Shown piece after piece: positions 24,352 through 34,072 of a stretch of 64,000 nucleotides of DNA. Source of the stretch: Cheiracanthium punctorium (taxonomy: Eukaryota; Arthropoda; Arachnida; Araneae; Cheiracanthiidae); assembly GCA_038373885.1 (NCBI GenBank), contig JAWZYV010012263.1, positions 248,001 through 312,000 of the forward strand, given 5' to 3'. Below the pieces are notes generated by a model. That model was not told where the DNA came from. It ran no database searches and saw only the letters and a program-made list of their open reading frames with translations. Position numbers and translations under genes: made by a program. Position 1 is the first letter of the stretch, and every line of letters starts with the position of its first letter.

Positions 24352-24945
24352 TATATGCCTATTAATTGCTTTTCCAGTATGTATATCAGTGAAAAATTTA
24401 ATTTTAAATAAACTCATGCGAATAATAACATGTAGCCACACATATACGGGGAAGATGACACCAGTTATGTATGGTATAAGAAAAATAACACAAACTTTGG
24501 AAAATTACCTATGAGTTAATAATAACTATGGCGAAGCAAACAAATCTGTAAAGTGAACGCATTCTTTTCAAAATTGAATAACTAAAACTATTAAGAATAC
24601 AGTCTTGAATGTTATATGACACAGCATTTCATTCAGTACAAATGATCACGATTGCAGTCTTTGTACAACCGTTTCTTACATTCGATGTATTGAATCCAAT
24701 CACACTTCAGACCTTTTTTTTTAGCATAAAAGTACATATCCTTTACATGCAGAACAAATTTAATTATAACGAATAATTTTATTGTTGTATTGAATTAAAT
24801 TTGATGATTCTGAACAAGAAGCTGGCTTCGTTTCCCTTTTGTAGTTTCGAGGCATAGTCTGTATGATAATAAAATAGAATTATGTTTGCTTTAAATTCTT
24901 AACATATTAAAAAAATATAAGATATGTAAAACTATAATAAATATA
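24352..24945. other. No gene recognised
   Basis: AT-rich spacer between two CAGGGTG-family elements. Confidence 0.45.
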
Positions 24946-25553
24946 CAGGGCGATTCATAGTTATTTTTACAAAATTTTAGGGGAGATAGGACACATAATA
25001 AGGAGTCGTAAGCGCATAGCAACGTGGGGTCAAAAACGCCGTTTTTCCCTTACTTGGTAATAACCACTTTGGGAAAAAGTGTTGAATGTGTTTGTCTAAT
25101 TCCTTAACGAAGTTTCATAAACAATGGGCTTGTCTCCAAAAATCTCATTGAAACCAGTTCGCGTTCGCTGACCTAACAGTTCGGAAACTTCGCATAAATA
25201 CGGGTTAGGACCCCTTACAAAGTCCCCGAAGGAGGTCCAATATCCAACCCCCGACCTAGATCCCTAGCGTTGATATTTGGCCGTAACCTCCATTTCTATT
25301 GCCAAAAGTCTCATCCATAAAATGAAATAGAATTTTTAAACTCTGAATTTTAGTCACATGTTTTCTGAGAAAAGTACGTTAGTTTTTGACAAATAATGCT
25401 CGGAAAATTCACTGTTTCAACACCTGTTCCAAAGTGATGATTAACAGTTACATGAAGACAATTTTTCCGACCCACATTGCTGTGCGATTCCGACTCCTTA
25501 TTATGTGCCCTATCTTCCCTTAAACTATGTAAAATTAATTATGAATCACCCTG
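24946..25553. mobile_element. CAGGGTG-family long-TIR element, second copy type
   Basis: 608 bp with about 90-bp terminal inverted repeats. The left arm begins CAGGGCGATTCATAGTTATT and the right arm in reverse CAGGGTGATTCATAATTAAT; both continue through AGGACACATAATAAGGAGTC (left) with its counterpart on the right. Flanked by TATA-type sequence on both sides (TA target). It shares GCATAGCAACGTGGGG with the element at 23753-24351, here at 25015-25030. No transposase motif is certain in the interior. Confidence 0.82.
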
Positions 25554-25866
25554 TATATTATAGACAATGTAAATATTACATTAAAAATTTACATATTTTA
25601 TTAATTAGAATAATATAAAATGACTATTATTATACTTGTTATAATTGTAATTTTAATTTATATAGTTTTTAGTTTCATATATATTTTACACTATAATATA
25701 CAATATACAAAATGGAAGATAAAATTTAAAGTTCATTTAATTTATCTCTGAAGTATAGGATGGAGACGCCACACACGCTTATTTTCGTATTGTATGCTTA
25801 TGGCCGCTTCTGCTTGCCTTGCCAGTGTAACAAAATGTAGAACTCATTTATATTGCTAATATCTTA

Positions 25867-27050
25867 TCTATATAAATAAAACAGAGTGTAAACTGTCCGT
25901 TTGTCTGTCTGTCTGTCTGTGTCTCGCGTAGCTCCGAAACGGGTGATCGTAGACCTACCAAATTTTGTACGGAAATTCTTCAAGACGGGTCTCGACACAC
26001 CTCGAAGCGATTTTTTCGAAATTCGAATTAGAAAATGTTTTATTTTATGTTTTGTCCGATTTTTAGCGATTTTTCTTGCGTAATACATAATAACGCCGGT
26101 AATTGAGCTCGCAAGAAAACGATATTTACATCATCGTATAGAGGAGAAAATTTTCTTTTAAAAACTATTTGTTCGGACTGTGTAACATAATTTGCAGATT
26201 TTTGGGAATTTTACAAATAAAATTAAATTTGACGCTGACTTTCGAAAAATATTTTTAAAACTGCTGCATCTTGAATTCTATCTGTCGTAATTTTTTTATA
26301 TTTGGGCAAAAGACGGAGCACACAATTCGCCCACTTTTAAAAGAAGAACGGGGGGAAAATATAAATTAGGAGAATTTTTACGAATTTTTAAGTAAAGAAG
26401 GATTTTCATTTCAGAAGTACCTGCTTATGAGTTTCGGTTTGATATCTTGCGGTTTGGTTGTCATGGATACAGTAACAATGATTAAAATTGCCAGTTGAAA
26501 AAAATAAATAAAAACGGGTCCCGCGAGCAGACGATTTCTTTGCTTGGCTTGATTTCCTTTTATAAATACTGGATTTATTTGTGAGAAGAAAAATTAAACT
26601 GCATAATCTAGAAAAACAATTTTAAAGCCTTTATAAATAGCGCAGTCTTATCTCTTATCTCTTTTCTTTTTGTAAAGGGTTGCAAGAGAGGGTGACGTAT
26701 TTTTAAAATTTAAAAAAATGTCCATTTCATGAAGTGTCTGAGGTATTTAACGCTAAAACGTGAACCTTAAAGACAGCATGTCTGAGGAAATAAGACATTT
26801 TGAAAGTGAGAAGTTCACTGCAAACGGTCCATTTTCACTTTTTTGATACCGAATGACGCTGACAGTTTTTTTTTGTGTGTGTGCCATTATATTGCAATGA
26901 TCTCAGGTTATTACATATATGACGCAAATTTTAAGTCAAGAGTGAAATAATTTTGCTTTTCCTAGATTCCACATCACTGGAATTAATTCGAATTACACAT
27001 GTGAGGAAATTTTTCGTTTCCTACCGTGCGAAGAACGGGCACGCAGCTAG
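25867..27050 (+). mobile_element. Helitron-like element 1 (both ends present)
   Basis: 1184 bp. Starts TCTATATAAATAAAA after an A (25866) and ends in CTAG before a T (27051), the A/T insertion rule and TC...CTRR termini of Helitrons. Just inside the 3' end is the short hairpin CGTGC...GCACG followed by CAGCTAG. Near the 5' end there is a (TCTG)n run and GCGTAGCTCCGAAACGGGTG, shared with 31670-31850. No Rep/helicase is encoded, so it is non-autonomous. The 60-74-codon frames near 25900-26088 are artefacts of this terminal region. Confidence 0.82.
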
Positions 27051-27586
27051 TTTAAAATAAAACAACCATTTATTAACTTTAAATAGGATCAATGGAATAT
27101 TATAAGAGCCTTACTCACCAGGTTAAATGCTCACGAGATCCAAAATAACGGCGATTAAAGGCGATGAATTGAGATAAATTCACGATTCAAGCGTGTACAT
27201 AGGGATAAGATTCCTCACACAAGAGGATCAGTTATGTTACCTACATAAAAATTCCAGCAGCAAACTTGCGTCTTTCCCCTGAATTACCTTACGTAGAATA
27301 ACAGTGTCAATTCTTGGTTTTGGGGAGTGTACTTTGATTTCGGGTCCAGGGCAGGCTCCCGGTTTACTTCTGCTTTCGTGAAGTTCTGCATATACATTTT
27401 ATTTTTAAGTATATGTTTACATTATTCGACATTTTCAAAGGAACTACACGTGAATATGTTCAGGCATTCTAAAAAGCCAGGTTTAGTTTTCATTCCGACG
27501 AAGAATCTCAAACTAAAATGTTTAATAGGATAACGAGAGACGTTTATGACTTTGAGTTTAGAAGACGAGACAGTCCCGAGAGAAAT
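27051..27586. other. No gene recognised
   Basis: AT-rich DNA between Helitron 1 and the next hAT MITE; the 68-codon frame 27327-27533 is not recognised. Confidence 0.4.
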
Positions 27587-27594
27587 ATCGCAAG

Positions 27595-27763
27595 TAGGGA
27601 TGCGCGCGAGACGACTTTTTGCGAGACGAGACAGAGATTAACAGCTTTTTTGCGAGACGAGACAAACATTTTTAACATTATGATATAGGGATTTTTGCGA
27701 GACGAGACGAAGCTTTTCAGCTGTTTTGCGAGACGCCCATTTTTAGTCTCGTGTCCATCCCTA
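27595..27763. mobile_element. hAT-like MITE with exact 8-bp target duplication
   Basis: 169 bp flanked by ATCGCAAG on both sides (27587-27594 and 27764-27771). Ends are inverted: TAGGGATGCGCGCGAGAC (left) and GTCTCGTGTCCATCCCTA (right). The interior is made of GCGAGACGAGAC repeats. The TSD is perfect, so the element is precisely delimited. It has inserted next to or inside related GAGACGAGAC-type sequence that runs to a second CATCCCTA end at about 27899. Confidence 0.87.
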
Positions 27764-27771
27764 ATCGCAAG

Positions 27772-27899
27772 AACAAGGCTTTGTCGCGTCTTGCGTCTCT
27801 TCTTGCATACAACTATTTCGTGTCGTAAAGTGTTTGCATCTCGCGTTCTCGTCTCGTCTCATTTCGAAGATGAGGCGAGACACTTCGCGTCCATCCCTA
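27772..27899. mobile_element. Partial relative of the GAGACGAGAC hAT MITE
   Basis: Contains CTCGTCTCGTCTCATTTCG and ends GAGACACTTCGCGTCCATCCCTA like the right end of the neighbouring element, but lacks a matching left end in contact with it. The sequence before 27587 (GAAGACGAGACAGTCCCGAG) may be its other half, split by the insertion at 27595-27763. Confidence 0.5.
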
Positions 27900-28375
27900 C
27901 ATGTTTGGACCTGTTTACATTTTTTTTTTTTTATACCTCTCGCGAATGGATATTTAAATATGTAATGTTTTGAAACGCTGTGAGTGCCATCTTTTTAAAT
28001 TTGTGTGTATCATTGCACAAATGCAAATACTTGATACTTAATTAACATTTGATAATCTAAGTAGAGAAGAATATGAAAAAAACTCATATTTCTTACAAAC
28101 ATGTCCTTGGCAATCAACCGGGGGGGGGGGGGAGAGAATTCTCATCCGGAAAAGAGCCTGTATCACATAAAATGATCATGCTTAGTAAAACAATAATAGA
28201 AAATATATTAATAGCAATATTTTCTTTTTTTCTTAAAAAAAAAAGTATGTCAGGGGAGTAATAACAGCGGAAAATTATTGATCCCTGTTTGGTGACATAT
28301 CAGAACAATATTGTCATGAAATTTTCAAAAGTTTCAGAACGATGATTGCAAAGTCGTTGCTTTAAAGTAAACAGC

Positions 28376-28418
<43 letters not shown>

Positions 28419-29571
28419 GAAGCACTTTTATATCTAAAAAAATGCAGTAACTAGAAATAACCATAAGAACTTAGACTTTCATTGATTTTGTGTTAGATGC
28501 GGAAAGTGGTGATTACGTTAGAATGAAGTTTTTTTTTTTTTCAAAGAAAGAGCAGTAATAAATAATGATTTAGTTTGGTTTAAAAGTTTTTTGAGTTTAT
28601 AATATTCTATAATGGAGATGGATTACTGTACATAAAAATTTCCTGTCTTGAATCATGAAAATTTACTCACCATGACATAAAAATATCATTAAACTTAGAT
28701 TAAAAAAAGAATACTAAATTTTATTTTTATAATTAAAATTAATTAGATGTGAAATATTCTAATATAAAATAACATTAAACATCGGTAGACTGAATTAAGA
28801 TAACAAATCCTATATTTATTATAAGTCTAGCAAAATATATATGGAAAAAAACACCAATAGGATGAATTCCGCAAATAGGATATGCTTATAAAATAGATTC
28901 TTTTTATAATTCCATTCAACCTTACTATAGTGCACTAACATGATTAAAGCTTAAATGTGTAAAAAATCGAATTTTAAACTATTATTGAAAATGATTATTT
29001 CAAAATCACAAAAGTAACTTTTATTTTTAAGCATTTCTATGCATGTTAAATAAATTGCGAAGCATTTATTGGATTAAGATGTAATTGGATTTTATTTATG
29101 TTGTTTAGATAGTTAGATAGTTTAGGCAAGCCGAGGAAGGCTGCCTCTGAGGACTTCCCCATTTTTGTAAATTGGAAAAGTGTCTTCTAAAAAAAAAAAA
29201 AATTAAAATATCCTCATAAAGACAAAGAATGCTTCATCTGCATTTTCTCTTCTAACCACTGTTGAAAGCACATTTGTCTGACTTTGTTTTGTTTTTAAAG
29301 TTTGTTCAAAGTTATACTTATCTCGAGAAATTGCATAAGTACAAGTATAAATGAACTAAAAAAAAGAGAGAGTTATTGACTATTTCCTTTTTATTAAATA
29401 GATACAAATAATAATCAGAGCTTTAAACACTTACCTATACCTATTAATACCTATTTTTCTTCAGTAGTAATTTTCTTTAATTAAAAATATAACAGCATAC
29501 TGAAGCTGCAATGCAACATTTTTTTTCCCTTTTATCTTTTTATATACGGTGCAATGGACTATATATTATCA
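27900..29571. other. No gene; microsatellite and A-rich tail
   Basis: AT-rich DNA. It holds a (TA)n run at 28381-28412 and a G tract at about 28120-28132. At about 29120-29205 there is a less AT-rich block (GGCAAGCCGAGGAAGGCTGC) that runs into an A tract and may be a retroposon 3' end; no family recognised. Confidence 0.4.
28381..28413. repeat. (TA)n microsatellite
   Basis: Uninterrupted TA dinucleotides over about 32 bases. Confidence 0.95.
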
Positions 29572-31348
29572 TCTATATAAATAAAATTAGACTTTTGTCT
29601 GTACATTTCTTGGAATTCAAAAATTTTGCGATTTCTATCCGTTTTAAGCACCCGGGAATCCGATGCGACCCTCAAAAAAAAGTTTGTCTGTCTGTCCTTC
29701 TGTCATTCTGTCCGTGACGCTTTTTTTGTTTAAGCATCACGTAAAAACGACTGAAGCGAATGATATGAAATTTGGTGTCATGATAGGTGGTCACTCAACT
29801 TAAAACATAGGCATCGAATTTTAAAAAATCTTGATTAGATTTTCAGATTTTGCGAAAATCGTTTCAAACTGCGTAAATTTGTGTTCAAGCATCACGCAAA
29901 AACGACAGAAGCGAATGATATGAAATTGGGTGTCATGATAGGTGGTCACTCAACTTAAAACATAGGCATCAAATTTTTAAAAAATCTTGATTGGATTTTG
30001 AGATTTTGCGAAAATCCTTTCAAACTGCGTAAATTTGTGTTCAAGCATCACGTAAAAACGACTGAAGCGAATGATATCAAATTGGGTGTCGTGATAGGTG
30101 GTCACTCAACTTAAAACATAGGCGTCCAATTTTTAGAAAATCCTGATTGGATTTTGAGATTTTGCGAAAAAACTTTCAAACTGCGTAAATTTGTGTTCAA
30201 GCATCACGTAAAAACGACTGAAGCGAATGATATGAAATTGAGTGACATGATAGGTGGTCACTCAACTAAAACATAGGCGTCGAATTTAAAAAAAATCTTG
30301 ATTAGATTTTGAGATTTTGCGAAAATCCTTTCAAACTGCGTAAATTTGTGTGCAAGCATCACGTAAAAACGACTAAAGCGAATGATATGAAATTGGGTGT
30401 CATGATAGGTGGTCACACAACTTAGAACATAGGCGTCGAATTTAAAAAAAAAATCTTGACTAGATTTTGAGATTTTGCGAAAATCATTTCAAACTGCGTA
30501 AATTTGTGTTCGCACATCACGTAATAACTGCAAAGGTGAAAAAATGATATTTGGTGAAATGATAGGTGGTCACTCACCTTAAACTATAAGCATCTAATTA
30601 AAAAAAAAATTGATCCGATTTCGAGATTTTGCGAAAATCGTTTAAAACTGAGTGAATCTTTGTTCCCGCATTAAGTAATAATGACTAAAGCAAATGATAT
30701 GAAATTTGGTCACATGATAGATGGTTGCTCAACATAAACTATAGGTGTCCAATTTTTTAAACACTTTTATTAGATTTTGAGATTTTGTGAAAATTCTCTC
30801 AAAATACGCTTATATTTCTTCAAACATCACGTAATAACGACTAATAAGAATGATACGAAATTGAGTATAGGATAGGTAGTTGCTAATCTTAATTTATAGG
30901 CGTTGAAATTTTAAAATATATTGATTACATTTTGAGATTTTGCGAAAATCGTTTTAAAATGCTGAAATTTTGTTCCAGCATCACGAAATAAAGACTTCAG
31001 GGAATGGAACGAAATTGGGTGACAGGATAGGTTGTCACTCAACTTAAATTCTAGCCTTCAAAATTTTTCAAAAATGTTGATTAGATTTTGAGATTTTGCG
31101 AAAATTATTTCAATATGCGTCAAGATTCGTTCGCGCATCACATAATTACGACCAAAGCGAATGAAATGATATTACTTAGTTACTCTCTAACCTGTAATAT
31201 TTTAACAATACTTAAAAATTATAACTTCGCTTTCTTTACTTTGGCAACATACTACATCCATTCTGTGTACTCCTACAATGCTGACGAAAGTTCTTGCTTT
31301 TTGGAAATTTGCATTCACTAACCCGTCAAGGACGGGTACTTCAGCTAG
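29572..31348 (+). mobile_element. Helitron-like element 2 carrying a tandem array
   Basis: 1777 bp. Starts TCTATATAAATAAAA after A (29571). It ends with the hairpin ACCCGTC-AAG-GACGGGT followed by ACTTCAGCTAG and then T (31349), fitting Helitron termini and the A/T insertion site. Most of the body (29735-31290) is ten head-to-tail 154-158-bp units. No Rep/helicase domain. It shares the terminal CAGCTAG with Helitron 1, and a fragment of the same family lies at 15005-15310 on the minus strand. Confidence 0.85.
29735..31290. repeat. Ten-unit tandem array, 154-158-bp period
   Basis: Unit starts, marked by CATCACGTAAAAACGAC or variants, are at 29735, 29890, 30046, 30202, 30357, 30515, 30669, 30825, 30979 and 31136. 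Conserved within each unit are GAATGATATGAAATT, GATAGGTGGTCACTCAACTT and TTGAGATTTTGCGAAAAT. The first five units are close copies; the last five are progressively more diverged. Not a CRISPR: there are no unique spacers. Confidence 0.92.
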
Positions 31349-31471
31349 TAATAAAATATTTTTGAATATATTCTTTTTTCTATGTTCGAAAGATGTGACA
31401 TATTATAAAAGAAAAAATTGCGTTACATTTAGAGTAAAGAGTTGTTTAAAAAACACACCTCTTTGTATGTA

Positions 31472-31600
31472 CAGTAGACCCCCCCCCTTTTAAGGTGGCC
31501 ACATATAAGACTGTTTCGTATAATAAGGAGGAAGATAAAGACCTCAACTATTTTCTAAACAATCATTGTAGAATTTTTTGCGTATAATAGCGGAAGTATT
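31472..31600 (+). mobile_element. Possible Tigger-like 5' end
   Basis: TACAGTAGACCCCC followed by repeated CGTATAATA-type motifs resembles a Tigger/pogo terminal repeat after a TA. No partner end found. Weak call. Confidence 0.3.
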
Positions 31601-31669
31601 GACAACTTTATTTACATAAGTGATAACGAAATGGTCAGTTAGGCTATTGATTGTTTGTCATGAGTTTCT

Positions 31670-32925
31670 TCTACATAAATAAAACAAACTGTAAAATGTC
31701 AGTCAGTTAGTTGGTTGGTTAGTTAGTTAGTTTGTATGCGTCTCGCGTAGCTCCGAAACGGGTGATCGTAGGACCTACTAATTTTTGTATGAAAATTCTC
31801 CAGGACATACCTCGAAGCGAATTTTTCGAAATTCGAATTATTTTAGGAGATATCAATAAAAAACCTTGTCGCAAAAGGCTAATTTTGCTCTTCGCCATTT
31901 CGCAATTGTAACGCGCATTGGAAAAAGTGTGAATTAAGCATATCTAGGTTGCCATATTTGGCAAGTTCATTAAATGATTCAGACTCTTGAAGTAAAAATA
32001 AAAGAATAACGATTTTTTTTTGTTTAGATTATTTGTAAGGTTATTTTTTAATTAAAATATCGTGTACATGTGAAATCAGAGCAGGAATGAAATGTTTTAT
32101 ACTCAAAAGAAAAATAGAACCTGGAAATTTTCCGAGACTAAAATGTGCAACTTTTTAATTGGGCGAAAAATAAAATGGTTGATAAGCGAATTTCAGGAAA
32201 TAATTCTAGAGCTTGGCGCAATTTATCGCCTGCTACTTGGATAATGAATACACCTAAATAAGTTTTTGACATTTTCATTCAGTTCGAATTGTGCATTTTT
32301 TTCGCACCTTTTTAACATCTATTTCTAATGTATTACATCCAGAAAAAGGATGTTAGAAATATCAATTTTAATTTTGTTTAATCACACTCATGAATAATGA
32401 TATACTTTCCAACTTAATGAAATAAGGAAAGAAAATAGGGAAGACTCATGGATTATAATACGCTTTTAATATATAGCACTTCAGCGCATATTTAAAACCT
32501 GAAAGTGTTTCAGATTTTCTTACTTTTTTTTCCCTTTCCGTTTTTTGATAAAGGCCAATATATCCGTAAGCTCTTCAGAATTAATATAGGACGAAAATAA
32601 TTTGTTCCTTTTTGTAAGTTTTTATCATTTAATCATCTTATTTTTGTAACCAGGGGCGGCCGACACAGTAAGCATCGCATCGGGGCGCCGGCTTTGAAGG
32701 GGCGTCATTTCGAACACAAAAACTAAGTAGAGTATAAAAGGGGGAGTATTTTTTATATTAACAGGGGGCGATACTTACCGTAGGGCCGCTCCTGTTTGTA
32801 ACCATCTTAATTTTAAATTCCATTCAGAATCTGAGAGATTTCAGTGCCAAGGAAGCCGGTGGGGCACAGGATTCTCTCGGAGATTTATTAAGATGGCGAA
32901 CGAACTGGTCGCCGGAGGCAGCTAG
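31670..32925 (+). mobile_element. Helitron-like element 3, 5' end clear, 3' end tentative
   Basis: Starts TCTACATAAATAAAAC and matches Helitron 1 for about 180 bases (GTCTCGCGTAGCTCCGAAAC, GGTGATCGTAGGACCTAC, ACCTCGAAGCGAATTTTTCG). A candidate 3' end is a GGCGA...TCGCC stem followed by GGAGGCAGCTAG at 32925 and a T, sharing CAGCTAG with the other two. The base before the 5' end is T, not A, so the boundaries are less certain. A hAT MITE (32651-32794) lies within. No coding capacity seen. Confidence 0.5.
32651..32794. mobile_element. hAT-like MITE with exact 8-bp target duplication
   Basis: 144 bp flanked by TTTGTAAC on both sides (32643-32650 and 32795-32802). Ends CAGGGGCGGCC (left) and GGCCGCTCCTG (right) are near-perfect inverted repeats; CAGGGGCGGC is a common hAT terminus. 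Non-coding. Confidence 0.9.
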
Positions 32926-32999
32926 TTGATTAATAAACCAGTGAAAAATAAACTTATCTGAATCACTATTAAAGTTATGCATAGCATTAAGCTCATAAG

Positions 33000-33161
33000 T
33001 AATTCGCACTCTTCACCTTACCACTCGCCATGGGGTCGCACTCACCTTACCACCTTACCACCACCACCACCATACGCACTCACCTTACCACCTTACCACT
33101 CGCCATTCGCACTCTCACCATGGGGTAATAGTTATAACATGCTTATAACTATTACCCCATG
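33000..33161. repeat. ACC-rich low-complexity tract ending in a perfect hairpin
   Basis: 33000-33118 is built from CACTCACCTTACCAC and CTCGCCATGGGG phrases in irregular repetition. It ends with a perfect 19-bp inverted repeat CATGGGGTAATAGTTATAA (33119-33137) and its complement (33143-33161) around a 5-base loop. Confidence 0.85.
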
Positions 33162-33266
33162 CGTCCCTAAATTCATTATACGTTATCACAAACGCATGAC
33201 GGATTCCAAAAAATCTTTTGCAATATTATTACGATTGAATACGCATGTACCAATAGAATTATTAAA

Positions 33267-34072
33267 CGGGATGTCCCAAAAATTTGGTAACACGCTTTCA
33301 TTTTTTATCTATTAGGGGAAAGTGGACAGTGTAAATTGAAAAAACGTTCGAAATAATGTAGGAAAAAGACTGAGTTGCGAAAAATTTCTTTCGTTAATTT
33401 TTCAAAAAGTTACAGTGTTTAAATTTGCATACGACTCGCCTACAAAAAAAAAAAAAAATTCTCAGTTAGTAAAATGTGCCTCCAACACTTATGAGGTGAT
33501 GTTCGAAATTTCAAAATTATATCCTAAAAAGTGTCGGAGATATTAAGACAAATATATTCTGACTTAAACGACTTTTCAGTGGCTCTCCAAAGGAAAAAAA
33601 ATCACGTGGGTTGATCGCTAGGGTGGATCGAAAAATCTAAATTTGGAAAAACAACTAGGCGCGGGGCGCAAAAGTTGTCTTTTAAACATTTTATCATACA
33701 TGAAGAATTTTTTCAACTTGAATTAATATCTTCCGGTACCCCAAGACGCCTAAGTATTTGCGAGAAATCGATTTTCATGCAAATACTGAACATAAATTAT
33801 AAATTAAAGAATTTAGCTACAAAATTGATTTTACTATCGAATTTGTGTATATTAGCTCATTAGTGTATGGGGCATATTTTTCTGGGAATTTTTTGTACGG
33901 GGGTCTAATACAAATTTAAAAAGTGTCACTTTTTAAAAATGAACGAGATAATTTTTTTTTAACTTAGCCTTTTTTCCTACCTTATTTTGAACATTTTTTT
34001 CGATTTACATTGCCCACTTACCTCTAATAGATAAAGAATTAAAGCTTGTTACCACCTTTTTGGGACACCCTG
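33267..34072. mobile_element. Long-TIR element ending GGGTGTCCC/GGGACACCC
   Basis: About 806 bp. The left arm (from 33267, TGTCCCAAAAATTTGGTAAC) and the right arm (reverse of 33970-34072, GTCCCAAAAAGGTGGTAAC) stay similar for roughly 100 bases, sharing TTTTTTATCTATTAG, AAGTGGACAGTGTAAAT and AAAATAATGTAGGAAAAA (or one-base variants). The outer end CAGGGTGTCCC on the right resembles the other CAGGGTG elements here. The target duplication is unclear. No transposase recognised. A second, partial relative of its interior lies at 34749-34870. Confidence 0.7.

Noticed and set aside
24946..25553. Transposase remnant inside the second CAGGGTG element
   Set aside because: Minus-strand phrases such as KPIVYETS look faintly transposase-like, but stops and lack of ordered motifs make this too weak to call.
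29735..31290. CRISPR-like regular repeats
   Set aside because: Units are 154-158 bp head-to-tail without unique spacers, inside a Helitron in eukaryotic DNA; a tandem array, not CRISPR.
33119..33161. Bacterial-type terminator
   Set aside because: Perfect hairpin but no following T run, and the DNA is eukaryotic.
32977..33315. 112-codon plus frame rich in Thr, Pro and His
   Set aside because: Low-complexity translation of the ACC-rich tract and the start of the long-TIR element.
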